Program-made: the position numbers and the translations under genes
NCBI GenBank assembly: GCA_046726955.1
Contig: JBKPBQ010000529.1
Location: forward strand, 1 to 20,311
Length of the DNA: 20,311 nt
Direction of reading: 5' to 3'
Source: CAVPGH01 sp046726955
GTDB lineage: Bacteria; Acidobacteriota; Vicinamibacteria; Fen-336
Notes under the pieces: model-generated
Told to the model about the DNA's origin: nothing
Databases searched by the model: none
What the model saw: the letters and a program-made list of their open reading frames with translations, nothing else
Part shown: positions 7,039-14,785 of the stretch, piece after piece
Layout of the letters: every line of letters begins with the position of its first letter
Position numbering within the stretch: position 1 is the stretch's first letter

Positions 7039-7677
7039 TCAGCTCCTTCCGCGGCCCGAGACCGCGGTTGCGACGCCCAGGCCGAGGTACACGGTTCCGG
7101 CCACGTAGCGCTGTCCGCGACGGAAGCCCGCGTGGTCGCGGAGGAAGGCGGAGGCCGACCCGGCGAGGAGCGCCCACGTGCCGTCGCTGCAGGCCCCGAG
7201 GAACACGAAGACCGCGCCGAGCACCAGCACCTGCGAGACCACCGCCCCGTGCGCGGGGTTCACGAACTGGGGAAGGAAGGCGAGGAAGAAGAGTGCCGTC
7301 TTCGGATTGAGGACGTTCACGACGACACCCTGCAAGAACAACCGGAGGAGGCTCCGCTCGCGCGGCAGGGCTGACGGGCGCGCCTCGGCGTCCTTCCCGA
7401 CGAGCGTGCGCACGCCCAGGTAGACGAGGTAGCAAGCGCCGGCGTACTTCAGGACGCTGAAGGCGAGCGCGGAGGACACGAGCAGCGCGGACACGCCGAA
7501 CGCAGCGGCGGCCACGTGCACGAGCGTTCCTGCCTGGATGCCGAGAGCCGATACGATCCCGGCGCGCCGTCCCTGCTCCACGCTTCGGGCCACGATGTAG
7601 AGGACGGCGGGACCGGGCGTGACGAGCAGGATGACCGCGGCGACGGCGAAGAGTCCCAGGGTCGTGGCATCGGGCAC
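7039..7677 (-). CDS. LysE/RhtB-family amino-acid exporter
   Basis: A 212-residue inner-membrane protein with about six hydrophobic segments. The signature TPGPAVLYIVARS lies at 20-32, followed by QGRRAGI, a GxxxG helix, the GACYLVYLG segment and NPKTALFFLAFLPQF at about 128-142, all typical of the LysE/RhtB superfamily. Members export amino acids or their derivatives driven by the proton gradient. The substrate cannot be predicted. The start is GTG 7677, preceded by GGAGG at a 6-nt spacing. It follows the amidohydrolase gene by 15 nt on the same strand, so the two are likely co-transcribed. An exporter beside a secreted hydrolase is plausible but gives no specific substrate. Confidence 0.9.
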   Translation of the reverse strand: MPDATTLGLFAVAAVILLVTPGPAVLYIVARSVEQGRRAGIVSALGIQAGTLVHVAAAAFGVSALLVSSALAFSVLKYAGACYLVYLGVRTLVGKDAEARPSALPRERSLLRLFLQGVVVNVLNPKTALFFLAFLPQFVNPAHGAVVSQVLVLGAVFVFLGACSDGTWALLAGSASAFLRDHAGFRRGQRYVAGTVYLGLGVATAVSGRGRS

Positions 7678-7692
7678 CGGCGTCCTCCTTCC

Positions 7693-9075
7693 TCAGCGGG
7701 CGGCGCGCGTGGCGGCGAGAAGCTCCGCGGGTCGCCACACGCGGCCGTCCTTCATTACGAGCCGGATGCGGCGGGTGTTCCGGATGTCGGCCACGGGGTC
7801 GGCCTCCAGGACCACGAGGTCGGCCCGCCGGCCGGGCTCGATCGTTCCCGCGTCGAGCCCGAGGGCGGCCGCCGCGTTCCTCGTGGCGATCGACAGCACT
7901 TCGAGCGGAGCGATACTCGATTGGACGAGCAGCTCCAGCTCGCGGTGGAAGGCCGCCCCCGGGACGACCCAGGGGTTGGGAAGGTCGGAGCCGGCGAGGA
8001 GGCGGACGCCGCGGCGGTGGTACAGCCCGACCAGCGCAGGGAGCTTCGGCCAGAGCGCGTGACCGCGCGCGTAGTCCTCGCGCGTCCAGCTCGACGTGAA
8101 CGTCCCGTTCCTCCAGCCCGCGAGCATGGGCGGAGGGGCGAGCGGCAGATCGGCGCCGTCGACGTACATCGGATCGTCGCCGCGGAACTTCGTCTCGTAG
8201 GCGACGAGCGTCGGGTCTACGGGTATCCCGCGCCGCACGAGCTCGCCCACCATCTCCGTGATCTCGGGACCGCTCGGATCGACCCACTCGAGCCAGCGCA
8301 GCCGGGCCTTCATCCCGCCTTCGGTCCGCATCGCCTCCAGGTACGGGGCGCGGCGCGCCGGCGGCAGGTAGGCTGCCGACCAGGGCGCGCCGTGGGCGAT
8401 GAAGTCGATCCCGTCGCGGGCCGCCTCCGTCCACGTCGTCTCCTGCAGGTGGCCGATGACCTTGATCCCGCGCGCGTGCGCCTCCTCGATAGCCGCGTGC
8501 ACGAGGGGACGGGGGAGACCGGCGTACACCTTCACGAAATCGACGCCGGCGGCCGCCTGCGCCCGCACTTCCTTCCGTACCTGCTCCTCCGTGGCGAACT
8601 GCGGGGCGTTGATCGTCCAGCCCGCCGTGAAGATGCGCGGGCCGGGCACGCGCCCCGCGGCCACCGCCTCGCGGAGCGCGACTCCCGCGACCGTGGGGGC
8701 CATGGGGTTGCGAACCGTCGTGATCCCGTGGGCGAGGCAGAGACGGAGCACCTCGAGCGTCACCGCCTCGTCGTAGCCGGGGTCGGGGGCGTCGGCATCG
8801 CGCAGGTAGGTCACGTGCGCGTGCATGTCCAGGAAGCCGGGGACCACGTAGAGCCCGCCGAGCTCGAGCACGCCCGCGGCGCTCGAGGCCGCATGGGGTC
8901 TGACCTCGGCGATGCGCCCGTCGCGGACGATCACGTCCTGGTCGGCTCGCGGCGGCCGGCCCGTGCCATCGATCACGACGACGCCGGACAGCACGAGGTC
9001 TTCGGCGAGGAGAGGCGTGCGAACGAAGAAGAGCGCGGCGACGACGCCGATCGCCGTCGTCCCGCGCCGCGTCAC
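7693..9075 (-). CDS. Secreted metal-dependent amidohydrolase
   Basis: A 460-residue amidohydrolase-superfamily enzyme. Residues 1-25 look like a signal peptide (MTRRGTTAIG to TPLLAED), suggesting export. The binuclear metal set is complete: H85 and H87 in MHAHV, K182 in VKVYAG (the probable carboxylated lysine), H209 in GHLQ, H228 in AHGAP and D364 in AGSDLP. The C-terminal GTIEPGRRADLVVL is the usual return of the small beta domain. The closest groups are imidazolonepropionase-like and prolidase-type amidohydrolases; the substrate is unknown. GTG 9075 is chosen because it begins the signal peptide, although no clear ribosome site precedes it. It leads the unit with LysE and is divergent from the carboxylase beta gene. 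Confidence 0.85.
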   Translation of the reverse strand: MTRRGTTAIGVVAALFFVRTPLLAEDLVLSGVVVIDGTGRPPRADQDVIVRDGRIAEVRPHAASSAAGVLELGGLYVVPGFLDMHAHVTYLRDADAPDPGYDEAVTLEVLRLCLAHGITTVRNPMAPTVAGVALREAVAAGRVPGPRIFTAGWTINAPQFATEEQVRKEVRAQAAAGVDFVKVYAGLPRPLVHAAIEEAHARGIKVIGHLQETTWTEAARDGIDFIAHGAPWSAAYLPPARRAPYLEAMRTEGGMKARLRWLEWVDPSGPEITEMVGELVRRGIPVDPTLVAYETKFRGDDPMYVDGADLPLAPPPMLAGWRNGTFTSSWTREDYARGHALWPKLPALVGLYHRRGVRLLAGSDLPNPWVVPGAAFHRELELLVQSSIAPLEVLSIATRNAAAALGLDAGTIEPGRRADLVVLEADPVADIRNTRRIRLVMKDGRVWRPAELLAATRAAR

Positions 9076-9123
9076 GAACGTCGGCGGACGCCCAGCCTGT
9101 TCATCCGGCTCTGCACCTCGTCC

Positions 9124-9129
9124 AGTGTA
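9124..9129 (-). promoter_or_regulatory. Candidate -10 of amidohydrolase gene
   Basis: TACACT on the - strand lies 48 nt before the GTG start in the 97-bp divergent region. No good -35 is seen. It is close to, and points away from, the + strand element at 9161-9166. Confidence 0.35.
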
Positions 9130-9160
9130 CCGACTCGGAGGGACTCGTGTCCCCCCGTGG

Positions 9161-9166
9161 CATACT
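9161..9166 (+). promoter_or_regulatory. Candidate -10 of carboxylase beta gene (possible leaderless transcript)
   Basis: CATACT ends 6 nt before the GTG start at 9173, where transcription would be expected to begin, and no Shine-Dalgarno sequence precedes the GTG. This suggests, but does not prove, a leaderless mRNA. Confidence 0.35.
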
Positions 9167-9172
9167 TCGGCC

Positions 9173-10780
9173 GTGCCCGTCATCGAATCGCACGTCGATC
9201 CGAGCGGGGCAGAGTTTCGCGAGAACCTCGCCCACATGGCCGGCCTCGAGGCCGACCTGAAGCGGCGTCTCGCCGAGGCGCGCGCGGGCGGCGGCGAGGA
9301 GGCGGTGCGCCGCCACCGCGAGCAGGGGAAGCTCCTCGTGCGCGACCGGGTGGAGAAGCTCCTCGATCCGGGGACGCCGTTTCTCGAGATCGGCGCGCTC
9401 GCGGGAAACGGCATGTACGAGGGAGCCGCCCCTTCGGCCGGGCTCGTCACCGGTATCGGGCGCGTTCGCGGCCGCGAGGTCATGGTCGTGGCCAACGACG
9501 CGACCGTGAAGGGCGGCACGTACTTCCCGATCACGGTGAAGAAGCACCTGCGGGCGCAGGAGATCGCGGCAGAGAACCGCCTGCCCTGCGTCTACCTCGT
9601 GGACTCGGGCGGCGCCTTCCTCCCTCTGCAGGCCGAGGTCTTCCCCGACCGCGACCACTTCGGCCGCATCTTCTATAACGAGGCGCGCCTGAGCGCTGCC
9701 GGCATCGCCCAGATCAGCGTCGTCCTCGGCTCGTGCACGGCGGGCGGGGCCTACGTGCCGGCGATGAGCGACGAGACGATCATCGTGAAGGGCCGGGGCA
9801 CGATCTTCCTCGGCGGCCCTCCGCTCGTGAAGGCGGCGACCGGCGAGGAGGTGACGGCGGAGGAGCTCGGGGGCGCGGACGTCCACACGCGTCTCTCCGG
9901 CGTCGCCGACCACTTCGCGCAGGACGACGAGCACGCTCTCGAGTGGGCGCGCGACGTCGTGGCCGGGCTCACGTCGCGTCCGGAAATGCCGTGGGACCGC
10001 GACGAGCCGGAAGATCCCCGCTACGACCCGCGCGAGATGGGCGGGATCGTGCCCGCCAACATCCGCAAGAGCTACGACGTGCACGAGGTGATCGCGCGGA
10101 TCGTGGACGGCAGCCGTTTCCAGGAGTTCAAGGCCCGCTACGGGCCGACGCTCGTCACCGGCTTCGCGCACGTCATGGGCTACCCGGTGGGGATCCTCGC
10201 GAACAACGGTGTCCTGTTCTCGGAGAGCGCGCTCAAGGCCACGCACTTCATCGAGATGTGCTGCCTGCGGAAGATCCCGCTCGTGTTCCTGCAGAACATC
10301 ACGGGCTTCATCGTGGGCAAGGAGTACGAGCAGAAAGGCATCGCCAAGGACGGGGCGAAGATGGTCCACGCGGTGGCGAACGCCGCCGTCCCGAAGTTCA
10401 CGGTGATCACGGGGGGCAGCTTCGGCGCCGGCAACTACGGGATGTGCGGCCGCGCCTACCAGCCCCGCCAGCTCTGGATGTGGCCGAACGCGCGGATCTC
10501 CGTCATGGGCGGCGAGCAGGCGGCCTCCGTCCTCACCCAGGTCAAGCAGGAGCAGCGCGAGCGGCAGGGCAAGCCGCTCACCGCCGCGGAGGTCGAGGCC
10601 CTGCGCGCTCCCATCCTCGCGAAGTACGAGGAGGAGGGAAGCCCCTACTACTCGACGGCTCGTCTCTGGGACGACGGCGTCATCCCTCCCGCCGACACGA
10701 GAACCGTCCTCGGTCTCGGGATATCCGCGGCCTTGAACGCGCCCATCCCCGAGACGCGCTTCGGCGTCTTCCGGATGTAG
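9173..10780 (+). CDS. liuB: Methylcrotonyl-CoA carboxylase beta subunit (carboxyltransferase)
   Basis: A 535-residue carboxyltransferase subunit, the usual length for MCC beta. It transfers the carboxyl group from biotin to 3-methylcrotonyl-CoA in leucine degradation. MCC-specific runs are present: FLPLQAEVFPDRDHFGRIFY at 149-168, GSCTAGGAYVPAMSDE at 186-201, GTIFLGGPPLVKAATGE at 209-225, then SGVADH. The C-terminal half has NNGVLFSESALKATHFIE, TGFIVGKEYE and GGSFGAGNYGMCGRAY. GTG 9173 gives the expected MPVIESHVDP-type N-terminus. No ribosome site is visible. The other subunits and pathway steps lie 4-9 kb downstream on the same strand, which supports MCC over propionyl- or geranyl-CoA carboxylase. 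It is convergent with the lycopene-cyclase gene. Confidence 0.93.
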   Translation: MPVIESHVDPSGAEFRENLAHMAGLEADLKRRLAEARAGGGEEAVRRHREQGKLLVRDRVEKLLDPGTPFLEIGALAGNGMYEGAAPSAGLVTGIGRVRGREVMVVANDATVKGGTYFPITVKKHLRAQEIAAENRLPCVYLVDSGGAFLPLQAEVFPDRDHFGRIFYNEARLSAAGIAQISVVLGSCTAGGAYVPAMSDETIIVKGRGTIFLGGPPLVKAATGEEVTAEELGGADVHTRLSGVADHFAQDDEHALEWARDVVAGLTSRPEMPWDRDEPEDPRYDPREMGGIVPANIRKSYDVHEVIARIVDGSRFQEFKARYGPTLVTGFAHVMGYPVGILANNGVLFSESALKATHFIEMCCLRKIPLVFLQNITGFIVGKEYEQKGIAKDGAKMVHAVANAAVPKFTVITGGSFGAGNYGMCGRAYQPRQLWMWPNARISVMGGEQAASVLTQVKQEQRERQGKPLTAAEVEALRAPILAKYEEEGSPYYSTARLWDDGVIPPADTRTVLGLGISAALNAPIPETRFGVFRM

Positions 10781-10829
10781 CGCACGCGCTCCCGCCCTCC
10801 GCCGCGGAACCGCCGCCTCGGGACCGGGT

Positions 10830-11801
10830 CTACGGGGCGGCGTCGCCGCCCAGGAACGCGTGCCGGGCCTTCTTGCCCGAGGCCAGCCAGAGCTTGACCA
10901 CCTCGAAGACGATCGTGGTCGCGTAGGTCACCGCGACCCAGACGCAGACCGCCTCGAGCGGCAACCCCCACCAGGCGTCGACGAACACGCCCAGCATCTG
11001 TCGGGGCTCGTACCCCCACCACCCGTAGGGGATGGCCAGCGTCGCTTCCCACAGAAGGCTCACGAGCATGATCAGGAACATCGTGAGGCTGAAGGCCCGC
11101 CAGTTGATGAATGGGCGGGCGGTGGGAAGGAAACCCGCGGAGGGGATGAACGAGGCCGCCACGAGGAACGTGAAATAGCCAGGGAAGCCCTCAGGGCTTT
11201 CGGAGAAGAGCTTCTTGTAGGCGACGCCGAGCGCGACGAGGAGGAGCCCGACGACGAGGGAAGAGGGATGGAACTTCACCAGACGGGTCATCCTCTTCGC
11301 CGCCTCGGCGCGATCGGGCGCGCTGTAGGCGGCCAGCCAGAACTCGTCGAGCCAGACGTAGATGAGCAGCACGGCGATGAAGCCCGTCAGATAGAACACG
11401 TACTCCTCGACGGGCACGGGCCGGCCGAGGGCGGGCGCGTCTATCTGCAGGGTGGCCCCGCGGTTCGGGAAGACGAAGAAGCGGCTCGCGAAGAAGAAGT
11501 CCAGGCCGAAGCCGAGGGGGACGAGGATGGCGATCGTCCGCAAGAAGGCCTTCTTCGGGATCCGCAGGTCGTCACGGGACAGGAACCAGAGCGCGATGAC
11601 GAGGATCGGAACGATCCACAGCAGGAGGCTCCACGTGTACCCGTGGGGTGTGGGATCGGGGCTCGAGACCTGGAGCCTCGCGGGGTGGCGGACGGTGTCG
11701 AGCGTGATCGCCGCCGGGACGGAGATCATGGCCAGCATGGCCGTCACGACGAGGGCGCTCTGCCGCGGAGATCGGGGCCCTCCGAAGGCGGGCGTCGGCA
11801 T
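10830..11801 (-). CDS. Lycopene cyclase domain membrane protein (CrtYc/Yd type)
   Basis: A 323-residue membrane protein with about eight hydrophobic segments. Two family-type motifs lie in the two halves: PVEEY at 130-134 and GLPLEA at 279-284. This is the arrangement of fused CrtYc-CrtYd lycopene cyclases, in which the P.E(E) glutamates are needed for beta-ring formation. Other features are LDFFFASRFFVFPN at 100-113 and WEATLAIPYGWWGY at 251-264. The inferred role is cyclisation of lycopene in carotenoid synthesis in the membrane. No crtB, crtI or crtE is nearby, so function rests on the motifs. ATG 11801 has GAGGAG upstream, and the gene has its own promoter-like sequence. A different carotenoid-related membrane protein is the main alternative. 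Confidence 0.65.
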   Translation of the reverse strand: MPTPAFGGPRSPRQSALVVTAMLAMISVPAAITLDTVRHPARLQVSSPDPTPHGYTWSLLLWIVPILVIALWFLSRDDLRIPKKAFLRTIAILVPLGFGLDFFFASRFFVFPNRGATLQIDAPALGRPVPVEEYVFYLTGFIAVLLIYVWLDEFWLAAYSAPDRAEAAKRMTRLVKFHPSSLVVGLLLVALGVAYKKLFSESPEGFPGYFTFLVAASFIPSAGFLPTARPFINWRAFSLTMFLIMLVSLLWEATLAIPYGWWGYEPRQMLGVFVDAWWGLPLEAVCVWVAVTYATTIVFEVVKLWLASGKKARHAFLGGDAAP

Positions 11802-11828
11802 GGGTGAGGCTCCTCGTGAGTTTCCGGG

Positions 11829-11857
11829 ATTGTCGCGCGGCTCCCGGCGACCGGCAA
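11829..11857 (-). promoter_or_regulatory. Promoter-like sequence of lycopene-cyclase gene
   Basis: On the - strand TTGCCG (11857-11852), a 17-nt spacer and GACAAT (11834-11829) form a sigma-70-like pair, 27 nt before the ATG. It is the best -35/-10 pair in the window. Confidence 0.5.
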
Positions 11858-11905
11858 TCAGCAGGAGAGAGAAGGACCCAGAGGTCCGGCGATGCGGCCG
11901 CGCCC

Positions 11906-11911
11906 TATAAT
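11906..11911 (+). promoter_or_regulatory. Consensus -10 of the ACT-domain gene
   Basis: A perfect TATAAT lies 24 nt before the ATG at 11936, with a purine-rich AGGGGAAG ribosome site between them. No recognisable -35 lies 16-18 nt upstream. Confidence 0.55.
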
Positions 11912-11935
11912 GCGGACCCACAGGGGAAGCGCGCC

Positions 11936-12460
11936 ATGGCCGACATCGTGATCACCGTGATCGGGCGAGACCGTCCCGGTCTCGTGGAAGCCATCGCCGC
12001 CGCGGTGGCGCAGCACGGCGGCAACTGGCTCGAGGCGCGGATGGCGCACCTCGCCGGACACTTCGCCGGCCTCGTCCGGATAGAGGTGCCGGCCGAGCGC
12101 GCGGGCGAGGTGCGCCAGGCGCTCGCCGCGCTCGAATCGGGCGGTCTCCAGCTACAGACCGTCGCCGGGGGCGCGGAGGACGCGCTCTCCTCGCGCACGA
12201 TGGAGGTCGAGCTCCTCGCCCTGGACCGTCCGGGGCTGCTCCACGAGGTGTCGCGCGTCCTGGCCGGCCGCCGCGTGAACATCGAGGAGCTGGACACGGA
12301 AGTCTTCAGCGCGCCCATGACCGGCGACCGCACGTTCCGCGCCCGCGCCCGGGTGTCTGTCCCCGCCGGCGTCGACGCGCACGAGCTGCGGGAGAGCTTC
12401 GAGCGGCTGGCGCGCGACCTCATGGTCGACATCCGCCTCGCGGAGCCGCCGAAGAGCTGA
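11936..12460 (+). CDS. Double ACT-domain regulator, GcvR-like
   Basis: A 174-residue cytosolic protein made of two ACT domains. The first, about 3-80, opens VITVIGRDRPGLVEAIA and contains NWLEARMAHLAGHFAG, the hallmark of the GcvR (glycine cleavage repressor) family. The second, about 91-170, starts MEVELLALDRPGLLHEVS and contains VNIEELDTEV. ACT pairs bind amino acids and regulate enzymes or transcription factors. GcvR acts through GcvA in enteric bacteria, but no gcv gene is seen here, so only an amino-acid-sensing role is inferred. ATG 11936 is supported by the upstream AGGGGA and a perfect TATAAT. The gene is monocistronic, divergent from the lycopene cyclase and convergent with the DedA/LPG-synthase gene. 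Confidence 0.85.
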   Translation: MADIVITVIGRDRPGLVEAIAAAVAQHGGNWLEARMAHLAGHFAGLVRIEVPAERAGEVRQALAALESGGLQLQTVAGGAEDALSSRTMEVELLALDRPGLLHEVSRVLAGRRVNIEELDTEVFSAPMTGDRTFRARARVSVPAGVDAHELRESFERLARDLMVDIRLAEPPKS

Positions 12461-12468
12461 GCCTCAGC
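12456..12468. other. Inverted repeat containing two convergent stop codons
   Basis: GCTGAG (12456-12461), one base, and CTCAGC (12463-12468) form a perfect 6-bp inverted repeat. It carries the TGA of the ACT gene and, on the other strand, the TGA of the DedA-fusion gene. It is too short and lacks a T-run, so terminator function is doubtful. Confidence 0.6.
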
Positions 12469-14668
12469 CCCTGAAGAGCAGCCGCAGCAGCCCGCCCTCG
12501 GCGTGGAGGGTCGTCATCGCGTAGACGACGCGGGGCAGGTCGGCGTCCCGCGGATAGACGAGGAAGCGCCCCTCCCAGCGGGGCGCGAACTTCTTCTTGA
12601 ACTGGAAAAGGTTCTTGTACCCGTAGAAGCCGTTCAGGCGCTCGAAGAGGAGGGCGACGCCGCGGTCGAGGGCCCGGCGCGGCGCGCCGACGTTGGCGAG
12701 GGGCGCGTTGGCGAGGCTCGCCTCGCGCAGCCCCTCCGCTTTCAGGCTGAGGAGGGCCTCCGCGAGGAGGAGGTCCATCGTGCCGGAGACGGCGTCCTGC
12801 CTCTTCCGCATGACGTCGACGACCGCCGCCTCCCCGGCGCGGTAGCGCAGCCACGTGCAGAAGGCGACGACGCGCTCGCCGTCACGGCAGACGAAGACGT
12901 CGGCCGCGTCGAGGGCCTCGAGGTTGAAGCGGCCGAGCGTGAAGCCGAGCTCGCCGAGCCTCTTCTCGGCGAGCCACTCTTCCGAGATCTCCTCGAGCTG
13001 CTCGTCGAGGCCGCTGTCCGGGGCTTCGCGACGCCGGTACTTCTCGACGACGAGCCCGAGCTTCCTCACCTTGCTCGCCATCGAGCGCAGGCCCGCCCGC
13101 TTGCCGCCCGCGAGCGAGAACTCCGGGAGGTCGACGAGCGCCTCTTCCGCGATCTTGAGCGACCGCAGGCCCATCGACTGGTACACGGGCAGGCGATCCT
13201 CGGAGGCCTCGTACACGCACGGCGTCCAGCCGTTGCGCCTCGTGTACGCGAGGTAGTCCGAGACCGCGGCCGAGAACGCTTCGTCGGAGGCGAGCGGATC
13301 CCCGCAGGCAAGCGCGACTGCGCCCCGGACCGCGTAGGCGACGAGCCCGCGTCCCTCCGCTACCTGCAGGTGGTGCTTGTCGTCCTGCACCGCGAACGCG
13401 GAGAGCGAGCGGCTTCCACACGTCCGGAAGAGCCGCGCCACCGCCTCCGCCGGCGCCTCCAGGCGATCGCGCAGGACGACGGGGCGGAGGAGCAGCACGA
13501 GGACGTAGAGCCGCCCCAGCCATCCCGCGATCTCCACCGAGCCGAGGAAGCGCGCGGCGTGTTGGGTCAGTGGCTGCACGTCGGGGTCGCGGATCGCGAT
13601 GCCCGCGGCGAACGCCTGGCTGACCGGCGTCGTCCCCGCCGGCCAGTCGAACTCGGCGCGGAGATGATCGAGCCCAAGCGTCCCGTAGACGAGGACGAGG
13701 CCGGCCACCACTGGGACCATGAGGAGCCCGAAGCGGAGCGAGGCGGGATCGCTGCGCGCGTGGAAGCGGCGCCGGAAGACGATTAGGTAGCCGAGGAGGA
13801 CGGCGGCGACCACGGAGTGGTGGAGGTCGAAGCCGCGGCCGACGTGGGAGAGGAGCGACACCGCGAGGGCGACCGCGGCGATCCACCATGCGAGCGCCTT
13901 CCGCCGCCGCAGGTTGTCGGTGACGGTCAGGAGGGCGAGGCCGGCGAACAGCATCAGCGGACGGCTGTGGTGGGTGAGCTCGAAGGGGAACCAGCTCCCC
14001 ACCCGGACGACGAGCCCGTGGGGGCGGGTGAGCAGGGCTGAGACGATGTTCAAGAGGCCCATCAGTCCCACCACGAGCGGTACCAGCGCGTGGACGTCCA
14101 CCGCGTGCAGCTCGCGCCAGGGGAAGAGCCGCCGGGCCTGCCGCGTCGCGAAGACGAGCGCGGGGATCGCGACGACGAGGAGCGCCAGCAGCAGCTCGTA
14201 GTGGCGGAGCCGGGGCAGGAGGGCGGCCAGGGGTCCGGCGAGGTAGTAGCCGACGAGCGCGGTCGGCACAGCCCACAGCACGCTCGCGATGAGGTTCAGG
14301 GACGTGAAGGTGCGCGGCGGCATCCCCATCGCGCCGCAGGCGGCGGGAATGAGGATCCGAAAGCCCACGGCGAAGCGGCTCGCCAGGAGCACCCAGCGCG
14401 CGTGGCGCGACATCAGGTCGACGAGCTTCGCGAAGCGCGGGCTCTTCGCGAAGCGCCGCTCCAGCCAGGCCCGGCCGCGGACACGCGCGAGCTGGAAGTA
14501 GATCTGATCGATGGTGCTGTTGGCGACGATCGCCACGAAGACGACCGCGGGCAGGATCAGGACGCCCTGGCGGGCGAGGAACGCTCCCACGAGAAGGAAC
14601 GTTTCGCCCTCGGCCATCACGCCGACGAAGAGGAGGGCGTAGCCGTACTTGAGGAGGAGGGCCTGCAT
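12464..14668 (-). CDS. DedA domain fused to MprF-like aminoacyl-phospholipid synthase
   Basis: A 734-residue inner-membrane protein. Residues 1-165 resemble DedA/SNARE-associated proteins: AEGETFLLVGAFLA at 19-32 and SRFAVGFRILIPAACGAMGM at 97-116. A membrane block with about seven hydrophobic segments spans 160-400. Residues 415-725 match the cytosolic DUF2156/LPG-synthase C-terminal domain of MprF: GDPLAS, YQSMG, EFSLAGGKRAGLRSMASKV at 516-534, GTMDLLLAEALL at 629-640, and NAPLANV. That domain transfers an amino acid from aminoacyl-tRNA to a phospholipid head group, which lowers envelope negative charge. The DedA part replaces the usual MprF N-terminal flippase region, and DedA proteins are themselves linked to lipid translocation. 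GGAGGAGGG precedes the ATG. The amino acid is unknown. Confidence 0.82.
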   Translation of the reverse strand: MQALLLKYGYALLFVGVMAEGETFLLVGAFLARQGVLILPAVVFVAIVANSTIDQIYFQLARVRGRAWLERRFAKSPRFAKLVDLMSRHARWVLLASRFAVGFRILIPAACGAMGMPPRTFTSLNLIASVLWAVPTALVGYYLAGPLAALLPRLRHYELLLALLVVAIPALVFATRQARRLFPWRELHAVDVHALVPLVVGLMGLLNIVSALLTRPHGLVVRVGSWFPFELTHHSRPLMLFAGLALLTVTDNLRRRKALAWWIAAVALAVSLLSHVGRGFDLHHSVVAAVLLGYLIVFRRRFHARSDPASLRFGLLMVPVVAGLVLVYGTLGLDHLRAEFDWPAGTTPVSQAFAAGIAIRDPDVQPLTQHAARFLGSVEIAGWLGRLYVLVLLLRPVVLRDRLEAPAEAVARLFRTCGSRSLSAFAVQDDKHHLQVAEGRGLVAYAVRGAVALACGDPLASDEAFSAAVSDYLAYTRRNGWTPCVYEASEDRLPVYQSMGLRSLKIAEEALVDLPEFSLAGGKRAGLRSMASKVRKLGLVVEKYRRREAPDSGLDEQLEEISEEWLAEKRLGELGFTLGRFNLEALDAADVFVCRDGERVVAFCTWLRYRAGEAAVVDVMRKRQDAVSGTMDLLLAEALLSLKAEGLREASLANAPLANVGAPRRALDRGVALLFERLNGFYGYKNLFQFKKKFAPRWEGRFLVYPRDADLPRVVYAMTTLHAEGGLLRLLFRG

Positions 14669-14680
14669 CTCCCTCCTCCG

Positions 14681-14686
14681 ATACTA
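14681..14686 (-). promoter_or_regulatory. Candidate -10 of DedA-fusion gene
   Basis: TAGTAT on the - strand is followed by GGAGGAGGG and then the ATG at 14668. It is close to the start codon (12 nt) and lacks a recognisable -35, so the call is weak. Confidence 0.25.
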
Positions 14687-14785
14687 GGATTTTCCGGGCG
14701 GTAAGTTTGGCGCCTCAGCTCTCGACGCGGGCCTTCAGCCCCTCGAAGGCGCGGCGCCAGGCCGACGTGGTAACGTTGGCCGCAC

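Noticed and set aside
7516..9678. Long 720-codon + strand frame opposite the amidohydrolase
   Set aside because: It is antisense to a gene with complete metal ligands and runs out of frame into the carboxylase beta gene; composition is typical of a shadow frame.
10835..10851. Perfect 7-bp GC hairpin (GGGCGGC, GTC, GCCGCCC) near the end of the lycopene-cyclase gene
   Set aside because: It lies inside the coding sequence, has no T-run on either strand, and such hairpins arise easily in GC-rich coding DNA, so I do not call a terminator.
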